In this document: in pieces, positions 9,026 through 16,775 of the stretch | Numbering within the stretch: position 1 is the stretch's first letter | Layout: each line of letters starts with the position of its first letter | NCBI GenBank assembly: GCA_964481425.1 | Contig: CAYZTM010000017.1 | Span: 31,547 to 95,546 of the forward strand | Direction of reading: 5' to 3' | Length of the DNA stretch: 64,000 nucleotides | Source of the DNA: MKUN01 sp964481425 | GTDB taxonomy: Bacteria > Bacteroidota > Bacteroidia > Chitinophagales > Chitinophagaceae | Position numbers and translations under genes: made by a program | The notes under the pieces: generated by a model | Told to the model about the DNA's origin: nothing | Databases searched by the model: none | The model's input: only the letters and a program-made list of their open reading frames with translations

Positions 9026-11230
9026 TTAATTATTTAATAGCTTTTCCAGCGCAGTATCGTAGGCGTCTTTCCAGTCGCTGATGTAGCCCCAGGTCTCGTG
9101 ATCGATCTTGATGGCGCCATCGGCACTTACGATACCTACCTTACTGTAGGGTATGCCTTTCAGCTCGGCCTCGAACATAGCCTTTACCGCAGGATTGACA
9201 CTTACCACTACACGGCTCTGCGCCTCGCCAAAGAGGAAGGCATCTTTGCGGATGTCCTTGTCCGTCTCGATGCTGAAGCCGAGGTTGCAGGTCATGCCAC
9301 TCTCGAGCAGGGTGGTGAACAGGCCGCCTTCCGAAATATCGTGGGCGGAGTTGATGAGCTTTTCGCTGATGAGGTTGATGACCGTTTCCTGCAATGCCGC
9401 TTCTTCTTCCATATTGAAGTGCGGTGCGGGGCTGTGGCTGATGCCCACTATGTGGTGCAGGTATTCGCTGCAGTTGATATCATTACGGTTGACGCCCAAC
9501 ACATAAATGAGGTCGCCGGCATGCTTGAAGTTGAGGGTCATTTTCTGCTCCAGCGTATCGAGCACGCCTACCATACCTATTGTCGGTGTGGGGTACACGG
9601 GGCCATCCTCGCTCTGGTTATAGAAGCTCACGTTACCACCCGTAACCGGTGTACCTAATTTGGTACAGGCCGTGGTCATCCCTTTGATGGCATGCACGAA
9701 CTGGTAATATACCTCGGGGTTGTAAGGGTTGCCAAAGTTGAGGCAGTTGGTAATGGCCACGGGTATGCCGCCGCTGCATACTATGTTGCGGGCCGCTTCG
9801 CTCACAGCTATCATACCCCCTTTATAAGGATCGGCCCATACGTAGCGGCTGTTGCAATCGGTAGTTACGGCAAGGCCTTTTTTGCTATCATGCACGCGCA
9901 CAACGGCTGCATCGCTTGGCGCATTGGTATGTGTGTTGCCCGTCATTACCATGCTGTCGTACTGCTCCCATATCCAGCGCTTGCTGGCAATGTTGGGGAG
10001 CTGCACCAACTGGTAGGCCACATCCTTAAGGTCGGCAGGAACGGGCACTGTGTCGGGGTTGAACTTATTGATCTCCGCAAAGTATTTGGGTTCGCTGTAC
10101 TCGCGCTCGTACACGGACGCACCGCCACCCAGCACCATGCTTTCGGCAGGCACATCGGCCACCAGCTCATCGTGCATGTAGTACTTCAGGTTCTTGTCTT
10201 TGGTCACCTCGCCTATCTGCACGCAGTGGATATCCCACTTGTCGAATATCTTCTGCACATCGGCCTCGCGACCTTTCTTCACTACGATCAGCATACGCTC
10301 CTGGCTCTCGCTCAGCAGCATCTCCCAGGGCTTCATATTGTCCTGGCGGCAGGGCACTTTGTCGAGGTGGATGATCATGCCATGCTCACCCTTGGCGCTC
10401 ATCTCACTGGTGCTGCAGGTGATGCCCGCGGCACCCATATCCTGCATGCCGATAACGGCGCCGGTAGGTATTACCTCGAGGCAGGCCTCAAGCAGTTTCT
10501 TTTCTTCGAAGGGGTCGCCTACCTGCACGGCGGGCAGTTGCTCGGCACTGCTCTCGCTGATATCGGCACTGGCGAATGATGCGCCGCCTATGCCATCCTT
10601 ACCGGTGGAGGCGCCTACTATGAACACGGGGTTGCCCTCGCCATAGGATGTGGCGCTGACGGTTTGCCCGGCCTTTACCACGCCCACGCTCATGGCGTTG
10701 ACGAGTGGATTGGTCTGGTAACAGCTCTCGTAATATACCTCGCCGGCCACGGTGGGCACGCCGAAGCAGTTGCCGTAGTGACCGATACCTTTTACCACGC
10801 CTTTGAGCAACCACTTGGTCTTAGGGTTGTCCATCTTGCCGAAGCGCAAAGAGTTGAGGGAGGCTATGGGCCTTGCCCCCATGGTGAAGATATCGCGGTG
10901 TATGCCGCCTACGCCGGTGGCCGCACCCTGGAAGGGCTCGATGGCCGAAGGGTGGTTGTGGCTCTCGATCTTGAAGACGCAGCCGAGGCCATCGCCTATA
11001 TCCACGAGGCCGGCGTTCTCCTCACCGGCTTTTACCAGCAGGCGCTCGCCCTCGCGGGGCAGGGTCTTGAGCCATTTTATGGAGTTCTTGTAGCTGCAAT
11101 GCTCGCTCCACATTACGGAGTACATGGCTACTTCGTTGAAATTGGGCGTGCGGCCCAATACTTCGCATATTTTCTGGAATTCATCTTCGCGGAGGCCCAG
11201 CTTAACGGCCTGCTCGACAGTTGCTTGCAT
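9026..11230 (-). CDS. purL: Phosphoribosylformylglycinamidine synthase subunit PurL
   Basis: This enzyme catalyses the ATP-dependent step from FGAR to FGAM in purine synthesis, using ammonia delivered by PurQ. At 734 residues it is the small PurL form, without the fused glutaminase of the long enterobacterial form. Landmarks are MYSVMWSEHCSYKNS (36-50), the ESHNHPSAIEPFQGAATGVGG nucleotide-binding region, GGASFASADI, DMGAAGITCSTSEMS and the second half repeat (TPVTGGNVSFYN). The start at 11230 follows a TACTTTTG -7-like element (minus strand, complement of 11235-11242), which leaves a very short leader. Confidence 0.97.
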   Translation of the reverse strand: MQATVEQAVKLGLREDEFQKICEVLGRTPNFNEVAMYSVMWSEHCSYKNSIKWLKTLPREGERLLVKAGEENAGLVDIGDGLGCVFKIESHNHPSAIEPFQGAATGVGGIHRDIFTMGARPIASLNSLRFGKMDNPKTKWLLKGVVKGIGHYGNCFGVPTVAGEVYYESCYQTNPLVNAMSVGVVKAGQTVSATSYGEGNPVFIVGASTGKDGIGGASFASADISESSAEQLPAVQVGDPFEEKKLLEACLEVIPTGAVIGMQDMGAAGITCSTSEMSAKGEHGMIIHLDKVPCRQDNMKPWEMLLSESQERMLIVVKKGREADVQKIFDKWDIHCVQIGEVTKDKNLKYYMHDELVADVPAESMVLGGGASVYEREYSEPKYFAEINKFNPDTVPVPADLKDVAYQLVQLPNIASKRWIWEQYDSMVMTGNTHTNAPSDAAVVRVHDSKKGLAVTTDCNSRYVWADPYKGGMIAVSEAARNIVCSGGIPVAITNCLNFGNPYNPEVYYQFVHAIKGMTTACTKLGTPVTGGNVSFYNQSEDGPVYPTPTIGMVGVLDTLEQKMTLNFKHAGDLIYVLGVNRNDINCSEYLHHIVGISHSPAPHFNMEEEAALQETVINLISEKLINSAHDISEGGLFTTLLESGMTCNLGFSIETDKDIRKDAFLFGEAQSRVVVSVNPAVKAMFEAELKGIPYSKVGIVSADGAIKIDHETWGYISDWKDAYDTALEKLLNN

Positions 11231-11578
11231 GGCGCAAAAGTAGTTTTTTTTTTGACCTCAACCCCTGCCCTTCTCCATAAATGGAGAAGGGTGACGGCGC
11301 GAGGATGTAGTTTTTTCACGAAAAATATTTTATCCCATGTTTTTATTGGTTATCAATGCTTTAGCATCATAAAATTTCCCATTTCTTTCCCATTTTTTGC
11401 GCACTTTTTACTCATTTTTTACCCGTTTTTTACCCGGTGGGATGAGCCCGGCGGCCTCCTACGTTGCGCTATTCGCGAAACTTCGGCGGACGAGGCCCTC
11501 CTTCGCTGCCTCTTTCGCTACGGCTACAGCGGCTAAGAAAAAAAGCTTCGGCGGACAAAGCAAGATACGAAACGGAGG
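11231..11578. other. Intergenic stretch without a supported gene
   Basis: No convincing gene is visible. The part nearest purL holds its -7-like element and a short hairpin repeat (annotated separately). The middle is T-rich on the plus strand. The part near 11440-11570 is GC-richer and repeats the word CTTCGGCGGAC at about 11491 and 11547. It reads like a decayed intergenic repeat rather than coding sequence. It directly abuts the left inverted repeat of the Hachiman cassette. Confidence 0.5.
11268..11291. repeat. Short hairpin repeat, copy 1
   Basis: An 11-base stem (CCCTTCTCCAT / ATGGAGAAGGG) with an AA loop. An almost identical hairpin lies at 57016-57039 (CCCCTCTCCAT / ATGGAGAGGGG), also followed by a G-rich, purine-rich tail. 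Two related copies 45 kb apart, both between genes, indicate a dispersed palindromic repeat family and not only a local terminator. Confidence 0.7.
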
Positions 11579-11610
11579 GAGGGGGTTCCAAATAAGGATA
11601 TCCACATTTT
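11579..11610 (+). repeat. Left inverted repeat of the Hachiman cassette
   Basis: Reading inward the repeat is GAGGG, two variable bases, TTCCAAAT, three variable bases, then GATATCCACATTTT. The reverse complement of 15416-15447 has the same blocks in the same spacing, so 27 of 32 positions match and all differences fall in the two short variable spots. Confidence 0.7.
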
Positions 11611-11670
11611 GGCCTTGATGAAGCGTGGGGCAAATGTTGCCGGACGGAGTCCTTCGCTTTATAAATATGA

Positions 11671-11698
11671 TTTAAGTCGCCCTGCCGGAAGACTTAAA
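11671..11698 (-). terminator. Hairpin after hamB
   Basis: TTTAAGTC at 11671-11678 pairs with GACTTAAA at 11691-11698, with a GC-rich middle, 12 bases past the hamB stop codon in the transcription direction. Its place suggests 3'-end formation for the hamAB message. It lacks a clear U-tract, so it may instead be a short palindromic repeat. Confidence 0.4.
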
Positions 11699-11710
11699 CC
11701 AGTTGGGGGT

Positions 11711-14371
11711 CTATTCTCTTTTTAATAGTTTCAATTTGTACAAATATCGATTGTAAATGGGTTTAAGATTAAGAGATGTGTGTTGCTTTAACCATTCGAA
11801 AACATCTATTTCCTCATGTCCTTGCTCCTTCTCGAATAGAGAATTTACCTTTAACGCAACACTTCTAGATACGCCGGCCGCAATAAGTTTCATTACTACT
11901 CCGTTGGTAGTGCCTAGTTCTAACATACCTGGTAACGCTAAAGAAAATTTATATTCTTCGTGTTGCTGGGGAGTCATAAGACGTTCTAAAATATCGTTTA
12001 GCAATTTCATGTATTTCACCAGAACATGGGAGACTATAACATTATTAATACGCGCCAAATCATTTATTACTCTGTTAATATCCACTTCGCTGTCAGGATC
12101 GAACGGGTAGTCCTCAGATGAATTTTTCGCCCTCCAAGCGATATCCGATTTTATTATTTGGCTATACGGTTCCCCCGCAAGCCACTTTACCCCATACAAA
12201 CACATCTGCGGTATTGTGCGAGAAACGTTGTGTACTCGCGATGCTTCAAACTTAATTTCAAAAATTGAATCAAGCTTCTTCATAATTACTACCCACTGCC
12301 AGTACAAATTACGTTTCCTTAAAGGTATCCCTTCTACCTCTATTTTTGATATTGGCGTTGCCAAATTACCATTTACGTGTATCACCCACGACTCAATGCC
12401 TTCTTCAATAATTTGTCGATACAAAACATCTTGCAATAGTGGATCTATTGAGGGATTATCCTTACAAACACTTGGTGGTATTTGCACTTCTTTCAAACTC
12501 AATTCAACGCCTTCAACAATAAGCGTGCCTCTTTCAATGCTGACTTCTTTAGACGCTATATAGTCTTTAAAATCCTCCTTGTCAGACAGATATTTCTGGC
12601 GAAACAATATGATTGCATTTTTCTCCAGTTCTAGTTTTCGTTCTATTTGTACGCTTGTTTTAGCTAAATTTTCAACAACGCTTTCAAACTTAGTAGTCAA
12701 CGCTTTGCTAGTTGCAGGCACAACCTCCTTTTCAAATTTTCCATCAAAATATTGCCTTGCCCAATCATACCGAGCGGCTCTTTCTATGCAATAAATTGTT
12801 CCATATAGCGATTCTCCCAGTCGTCCGGCGCGGCCAATCAAATTGCCAAACTCGAAGGGAGTAAGATTGTCATCCTTTTTATCCGGCAGTATTATAAAAA
12901 GATTGCGCGCTGGCAAATTAACACCTTCTATCAAAGTCGATGTACAAAAGAGCTTGCTAAGTTTCCCATCTTTAAAGCAATCCTCAACCTCCTTCCGTAC
13001 CATTTCTGGCAAACGGCCATGGTGAAACGCAACGCCTCTTTTTAGGCACTTAATTAGATGATATTTAGGGTGTATTTCCTCTCCCAAATAATCAATTAAC
13101 TCTAAAACGCGCCTATCTAAAAATACTTCCCCCTTGACTGTTTTGGCAAAATGTCGTGCCCAACTCTCGGCTAGATTTGTTTTCGGAGCATAAATAATTG
13201 TATGTTCTTCTTTGGCAAAACGTCCTATTAATCCAGCAATCCCACTTCCAATATTATTATTTAGTGCTTTCTCAAGATCATACCCAATATTGATGCTAAA
13301 TTTTTCTATTCCACTATTATTCGAAAGTAATTGTACGGATATATTTTTTTTATCAGTTGCTCTAATAACGCTCCTGACCTGAATTACAGGAGACACAGTG
13401 GTTTTAACGATTGCTGATGTTTCTCTAAATATCTCATTAAAGAGTCGAAAAGGATTGTCTAGATTAGGTCCTGCAGCTACAATCTGTGATTCTGGAAACG
13501 TAATTCCCAGTAGGCTGACTATATATTCGAGTAAAGTTCCACGCCCACCCTCGTCCTCTACATTTTGTATCTCGTCAATAAAAATTAGTCTGAATCTGAA
13601 TTTCACACTACTGGCATGCTTCAAAAGCCGCAAGCAGCGTTCCGGGGTTAGGACAAAAACGGCATTTGTTTCCAAATCGGGTTCTAAAAAGGTTGTATAA
13701 ACGTTTGCCAATTCACCCAATTCAATTCTGAATTCTTCACTTACTTGGTTTATCAAAGCTCTGGAAGGTACTATGTAAAGACACCATTGAACCTCTTTTG
13801 CATTTAAGATCACGTTCTTGATGTACTTTTTTACGATGAATGACTTTCCAGCAGACGTAGGGGCAGAAATTGAAATCCTGTGTTTTGCATTGAGATCATT
13901 CCAAAGCATTTTTTGGAACCTCGTGACAAGGAGCGTTTCCATGCCAAGTTCAATTCTTTTTATTTCTTGTTGAGCTGCAAGTTCAAAACTCAAGAGTGCA
14001 TCGTAGTTGTATATCCTTACATCTGAATTTGCATTCCCAGCTTTACCCGACCTCTTAAACAAATTTGTTGCTGTCAAATTCCCAACTCGGGACATTAAAA
14101 GATAACAAAGACGTTCGATATCAACATTTTCTCCTTCTCTCAAATAAAGTAGAGACGTGAACAACTGCACTTTTGCTTGATGAGGTTCGGATTCGCTGCT
14201 TGCTAAAATAGACGCCAACCATACCGCTTTTTTTAAATCTTCAAGTGGTAGTTCTTGAGGCAAGAGATTAGGTTCGTTATTTTCAATAAATTGATTGTAC
14301 AGCAACTTATCAATAACGGTATTTAAAACAGTATGCTGAAAAACTCGGTCATAGATTGTAGGGAAGCTCAT
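11711..14371 (-). CDS. hamB: HamB, Hachiman defence helicase
   Basis: An 886-residue superfamily-2 helicase. Walker A is APTSAGKS (170-177), motif Ib-like TPER is at 242-245, the DEAH-box equivalent is DEIQ (266-269), and helicase C motifs include GVAFHHGRLP (446-455), CTSTLIEGVNLP (476-487) and GNLIGRAGR (509-517). In Hachiman, HamB forms a complex with the HamA nuclease, holding it in check until DNA damage or foreign DNA is sensed. The gene starts nine bases after the hamA stop codon in the usual hamA-hamB order. Codon use is AT-rich compared with purL and the downstream hydrolase, which points to acquisition by transfer. Identification rests on the helicase motifs plus the DUF1837 partner. 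A generic Ski2-like helicase would look similar in isolation. Confidence 0.88.
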   Translation of the reverse strand: MSFPTIYDRVFQHTVLNTVIDKLLYNQFIENNEPNLLPQELPLEDLKKAVWLASILASSESEPHQAKVQLFTSLLYLREGENVDIERLCYLLMSRVGNLTATNLFKRSGKAGNANSDVRIYNYDALLSFELAAQQEIKRIELGMETLLVTRFQKMLWNDLNAKHRISISAPTSAGKSFIVKKYIKNVILNAKEVQWCLYIVPSRALINQVSEEFRIELGELANVYTTFLEPDLETNAVFVLTPERCLRLLKHASSVKFRFRLIFIDEIQNVEDEGGRGTLLEYIVSLLGITFPESQIVAAGPNLDNPFRLFNEIFRETSAIVKTTVSPVIQVRSVIRATDKKNISVQLLSNNSGIEKFSINIGYDLEKALNNNIGSGIAGLIGRFAKEEHTIIYAPKTNLAESWARHFAKTVKGEVFLDRRVLELIDYLGEEIHPKYHLIKCLKRGVAFHHGRLPEMVRKEVEDCFKDGKLSKLFCTSTLIEGVNLPARNLFIILPDKKDDNLTPFEFGNLIGRAGRLGESLYGTIYCIERAARYDWARQYFDGKFEKEVVPATSKALTTKFESVVENLAKTSVQIERKLELEKNAIILFRQKYLSDKEDFKDYIASKEVSIERGTLIVEGVELSLKEVQIPPSVCKDNPSIDPLLQDVLYRQIIEEGIESWVIHVNGNLATPISKIEVEGIPLRKRNLYWQWVVIMKKLDSIFEIKFEASRVHNVSRTIPQMCLYGVKWLAGEPYSQIIKSDIAWRAKNSSEDYPFDPDSEVDINRVINDLARINNVIVSHVLVKYMKLLNDILERLMTPQQHEEYKFSLALPGMLELGTTNGVVMKLIAAGVSRSVALKVNSLFEKEQGHEEIDVFEWLKQHTSLNLKPIYNRYLYKLKLLKRE

Positions 14372-14380
14372 GGTATCTCT

Positions 14381-15334
14381 TTAAGATTTAGATTTTGGTT
14401 TAGATCTGGGCTTGGGCCTATATTCTGCGTTATGTATCCTTGCGTACATTGCATTTCTAAATGCGCTGACGTTGTTAAAAGGAATCATGAAGAAGTGTAA
14501 ATGAACAGCCTTTATTTCTGGGTAATTATTTAGTTTCTCATTGATTTCATCGATCATTTGATCCCCAAATATTTTTAGCTTTTCCACTAACATGGCTTCA
14601 AGCTCCTGTTTTGTCATGCACTGTTGCTCGCATCTATTTATTACACCACTGTTATACATTATCAAGATCGGATGCACTAAATTTTGTTCTTGAAAATCTC
14701 GTGTTGTTGGATCTAACCTGTTGTATAATTCGTCTACGTCGATATCATCAGGGGACATGTTGTCAAGAGCAACAACCCATTCAGCCTCCCTAAAAAGATG
14801 AGATGTTTCAGGAGCATGCATCCTGTAAATTGATTTAAAGGCATCTTCCAATCCAAGACGAAAATTCTTAACAACTTTTGATTCTCCCACTAAATACGAT
14901 GGAGTAACCCCTTGTTTAGTCCGATAGTTACCAAGAAATACACCATCTCCTCCCTTCACCTGATCATTCATGCTACTAAGAGCGCGAACTTTATGAGCTA
15001 CCATTTTGCAATCCAAGAATGCCTCCACTAAAGCGAAGAGAAGCAATTCACCATATTTCCCATCTTTTTCCGGATTTACATTGCCGAAATATTGAGTGGA
15101 ATGAAATGAAATATCCATGGAATTGGAAAACTCGCCCATTCTTTTTTTACCTAAAACAAATTCTGGCATTAACCTATGTAACTTCGTCACGAGTGCATCT
15201 GCCGTCACTTGTGTACCCGATGAGCTCACTGAATGGAGACAAACCGTAATTTTGTCCTTTGATTCTGTGAATTGATGATTTAATACATTGGTATACCAAC
15301 TTTTATCAATACTAATTGCTTTACTCCAGTCCAT
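14381..15334 (-). CDS. hamA: HamA, Hachiman defence nuclease (DUF1837)
   Basis: A 317-residue protein of the DUF1837/HamA family, the effector nuclease of Hachiman anti-phage defence. The PD-(D/E)XK-like core is readable: GELLLFALVEAFL (E96), KGGDGVFL (D130) and the E-x-K pair in VGESKVV (E151, K153). The C-terminus is basic (PKPRSKPKSKS), suiting nucleic-acid contact. In the family HamA is kept inactive by HamB and degrades DNA when released. All three presumed catalytic positions are present, so the protein looks functional. It is the first gene of the cassette, with an AT-rich upstream region of about 80 bases before the right inverted repeat. Confidence 0.88.
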   Translation of the reverse strand: MDWSKAISIDKSWYTNVLNHQFTESKDKITVCLHSVSSSGTQVTADALVTKLHRLMPEFVLGKKRMGEFSNSMDISFHSTQYFGNVNPEKDGKYGELLLFALVEAFLDCKMVAHKVRALSSMNDQVKGGDGVFLGNYRTKQGVTPSYLVGESKVVKNFRLGLEDAFKSIYRMHAPETSHLFREAEWVVALDNMSPDDIDVDELYNRLDPTTRDFQEQNLVHPILIMYNSGVINRCEQQCMTKQELEAMLVEKLKIFGDQMIDEINEKLNNYPEIKAVHLHFFMIPFNNVSAFRNAMYARIHNAEYRPKPRSKPKSKS

Positions 15335-15415
15335 TTACATATTTTTCTACAGGAATATTCTAAAAATAAAAAATATTCGATTAATGAAAAATTTATACCA
15401 TACGCTTACAGACTA

Positions 15416-15447
15416 AAAATGTGGATATCTAAATTTGGAAAGCCCTC
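15416..15447 (-). repeat. Right inverted repeat of the Hachiman cassette
   Basis: The plus strand begins with AAAATGTGGATATC and later contains ATTTGGAA and CCCTC. Its reverse complement aligns without gaps to 11579-11610 with 27 of 32 identities. It lies 81 bases upstream of hamA and its outer end touches the stop codon of a small minus-strand frame (15446-15538). Confidence 0.7.
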
Positions 15448-15538
15448 AACCCATAACCAACATCACCACCAGCCCCAGGAAGCAGAGCAATAGCACAGCT
15501 ATAAAAAATACCCTTTCGCCATAGGTGAACGGCCTCAT
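15446..15538 (-). CDS. Possible 30-residue single-pass membrane peptide
   Basis: An ATG at 15538 opens a 30-residue frame: a short polar start (MRPFTYGERV), then one long hydrophobic segment (FFIAVLLLCFLGLVVMLVMG) and a TGA at 15446-15448. The composition is that of a real small membrane protein. The stop codon lies exactly at the outer edge of the right inverted repeat, so the frame may be the left-over 5' part of a gene cut by the cassette insertion. The function is unknown and the call is tentative because of its size. Confidence 0.4.
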   Translation of the reverse strand: MRPFTYGERVFFIAVLLLCFLGLVVMLVMG

Positions 15539-15633
15539 ACGTAATAGAATTGGTAACCACAAAATACGGCATGCGGGAGGGGAAGAAAAGAGTGAAAACA
15601 CCCATTTTTTTGGAGGGCCTCTCAACGCGTCTG

Positions 15634-15770
15634 ACCGCAGAGAGCGGTGCTGACCCTATGGGGGGCTTGCCGGGCGCGAGGGAGCTACATCAAGTCAATT
15701 CCGGTTGCAAACCGGCAGGAATGTATAGACGCAAGTTGGCTATGCAGGGGGCGGCGCAGCAAAACTTGCG
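15634..15770 (+). other. GC-rich segment with three successive hairpins
   Basis: The 285 bases between the small membrane frame and the hydrolase gene hold no convincing gene. They do hold three stem-loops in a row: ACCGC/GCGGT (15634-15648), CCGGTT/AACCGG with a GCA loop (15701-15715) and CGCAAGTT/AACTTGCG (15730-15770). They may be the leader of the hydrolase gene or a small RNA. I do not recognise a known riboswitch. Confidence 0.3.
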
Positions 15771-15823
15771 CCAGTGGTGTGAAGAATAATGGATATTCCT
15801 TTCTACATTTATGTACGTTCGGT

Positions 15824-16741
15824 ATGGCCAATATGAAACAGTTTCGCATTAGGGTATTGTTGCTCCTGCTCTGCTGCAGCTCCTGCACCTTCAACAAGCT
15901 GTTCTACCAGCCGGAGCGCATGCCCAAGCCACCCGTGAGCTTCCAGCTAAGGAACAGGGAAAAGCATGATACGGTATATGTAAACATAGCGGACAGTAAT
16001 TACCAGCCTGTATTCCGCAATGCACAACATGGGCCATATGACCCGGGCTATACCCTGGAGAGTGTGTTCTTCAGGAGCGGCGATGGCAACCGGCTGAACG
16101 GCTGGTGGCTGAAACCGGGGCGGGTGCAACCGAATGGTATAACACTGCTGTTCCTGCATGGCAACGGGGGCAATGTGCTTTCGCAGTTTGCGGGTGCAGT
16201 GCCTTTTGTGCAGCGGGGCTTCAAGGTATTGCTCATAGACTATAGCGGCTATGGCTACTCTGAAGGGCATTCGACAAGAAAAAATTTCCTTACAGACGGC
16301 AACTCGGCACTGAGCTACCTGCTGGGGCGGCCCGATGTGCGCGGCGATAAGATAGTGATCTATGGGCAGTCGCTGGGCGGGCACCTCTCGGCCACGGTGG
16401 CGGCGCAAAACGAGGCGCGTATAGACGGGCTGGTGATGGAGGGTGCGCCCTCCTCGCACAAGGACATTGCGGCCTATATGTCGCGGCCCTTCGGCTTCAC
16501 GGCACGCTTGCTGGTGAAGGAGGGATACTCAGCCAGGGCATCGATAGCGCAATACCACAAGCCACTGCTGCTGATACACAGCAGCGAGGACAGGACGGTG
16601 CCTTTCTTCCTGAGCCATAAGATATACGAACGGGCCAATGCGCCTAAGGAACTCTACGAGATAAAACATGGCCACATCATGGGCCCGGAGTACTACGCGG
16701 ACAGCATAGCGGCAAAAATCGTGAGGATGGTAAGGGGGTAG
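15824..16741 (+). CDS. Alpha/beta-hydrolase lipoprotein
   Basis: An approximately 305-residue serine hydrolase with the alpha/beta fold. It starts with a lipoprotein signal (RVLLLLLCCSSC) and continues with the oxyanion region LFLHGNGGN, the nucleophile elbow GQSLGG, a catalytic-acid candidate in HSSEDRTVP and a C-terminal His in IKHGHIMG. It resembles the BEM46/ABHD13-type family. The natural substrate is unknown. The start at 15824 (or the ATG at 15833) gives a proper signal peptide; the longer open frame from 15647 runs through non-coding hairpins and is not convincing. Confidence 0.85.
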   Translation: MANMKQFRIRVLLLLLCCSSCTFNKLFYQPERMPKPPVSFQLRNREKHDTVYVNIADSNYQPVFRNAQHGPYDPGYTLESVFFRSGDGNRLNGWWLKPGRVQPNGITLLFLHGNGGNVLSQFAGAVPFVQRGFKVLLIDYSGYGYSEGHSTRKNFLTDGNSALSYLLGRPDVRGDKIVIYGQSLGGHLSATVAAQNEARIDGLVMEGAPSSHKDIAAYMSRPFGFTARLLVKEGYSARASIAQYHKPLLLIHSSEDRTVPFFLSHKIYERANAPKELYEIKHGHIMGPEYYADSIAAKIVRMVRG

Positions 16742-16775
16742 TTGCTATGCTAAGGGTAACAATTTAGAGCATTCA

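Larger units (their letters stand above)
11579..15447. mobile_element. Putative Hachiman defence cassette bounded by inverted repeats
   Basis: A 3.87-kb segment is bounded by two 32-base inverted repeats (11579-11610 and 15416-15447; 27 of 32 positions identical). Between them lie only hamA and hamB plus short non-coding ends. The interior is visibly AT-richer than the flanks on both sides, which supports transfer. No transposase, recombinase or invertase is encoded inside, and I see no direct target-site duplication outside the repeats. It could be a non-autonomous transposon carrying defence cargo, an invertible segment, or a chance pairing of palindromic intergenic repeats. The boundaries are an inference from the repeats. 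Confidence 0.55.

Noticed and set aside
15634..15770. Cobalamin riboswitch
   Set aside because: There is no B12 box or conserved core, and the downstream gene is a hydrolase. The cobalamin adenosyltransferase is elsewhere and has no riboswitch.
15550..15789. 79-residue plus-strand gene upstream of the hydrolase
   Set aside because: It runs through three hairpins and GC-rich sequence, and its translation shows no domain or signal.
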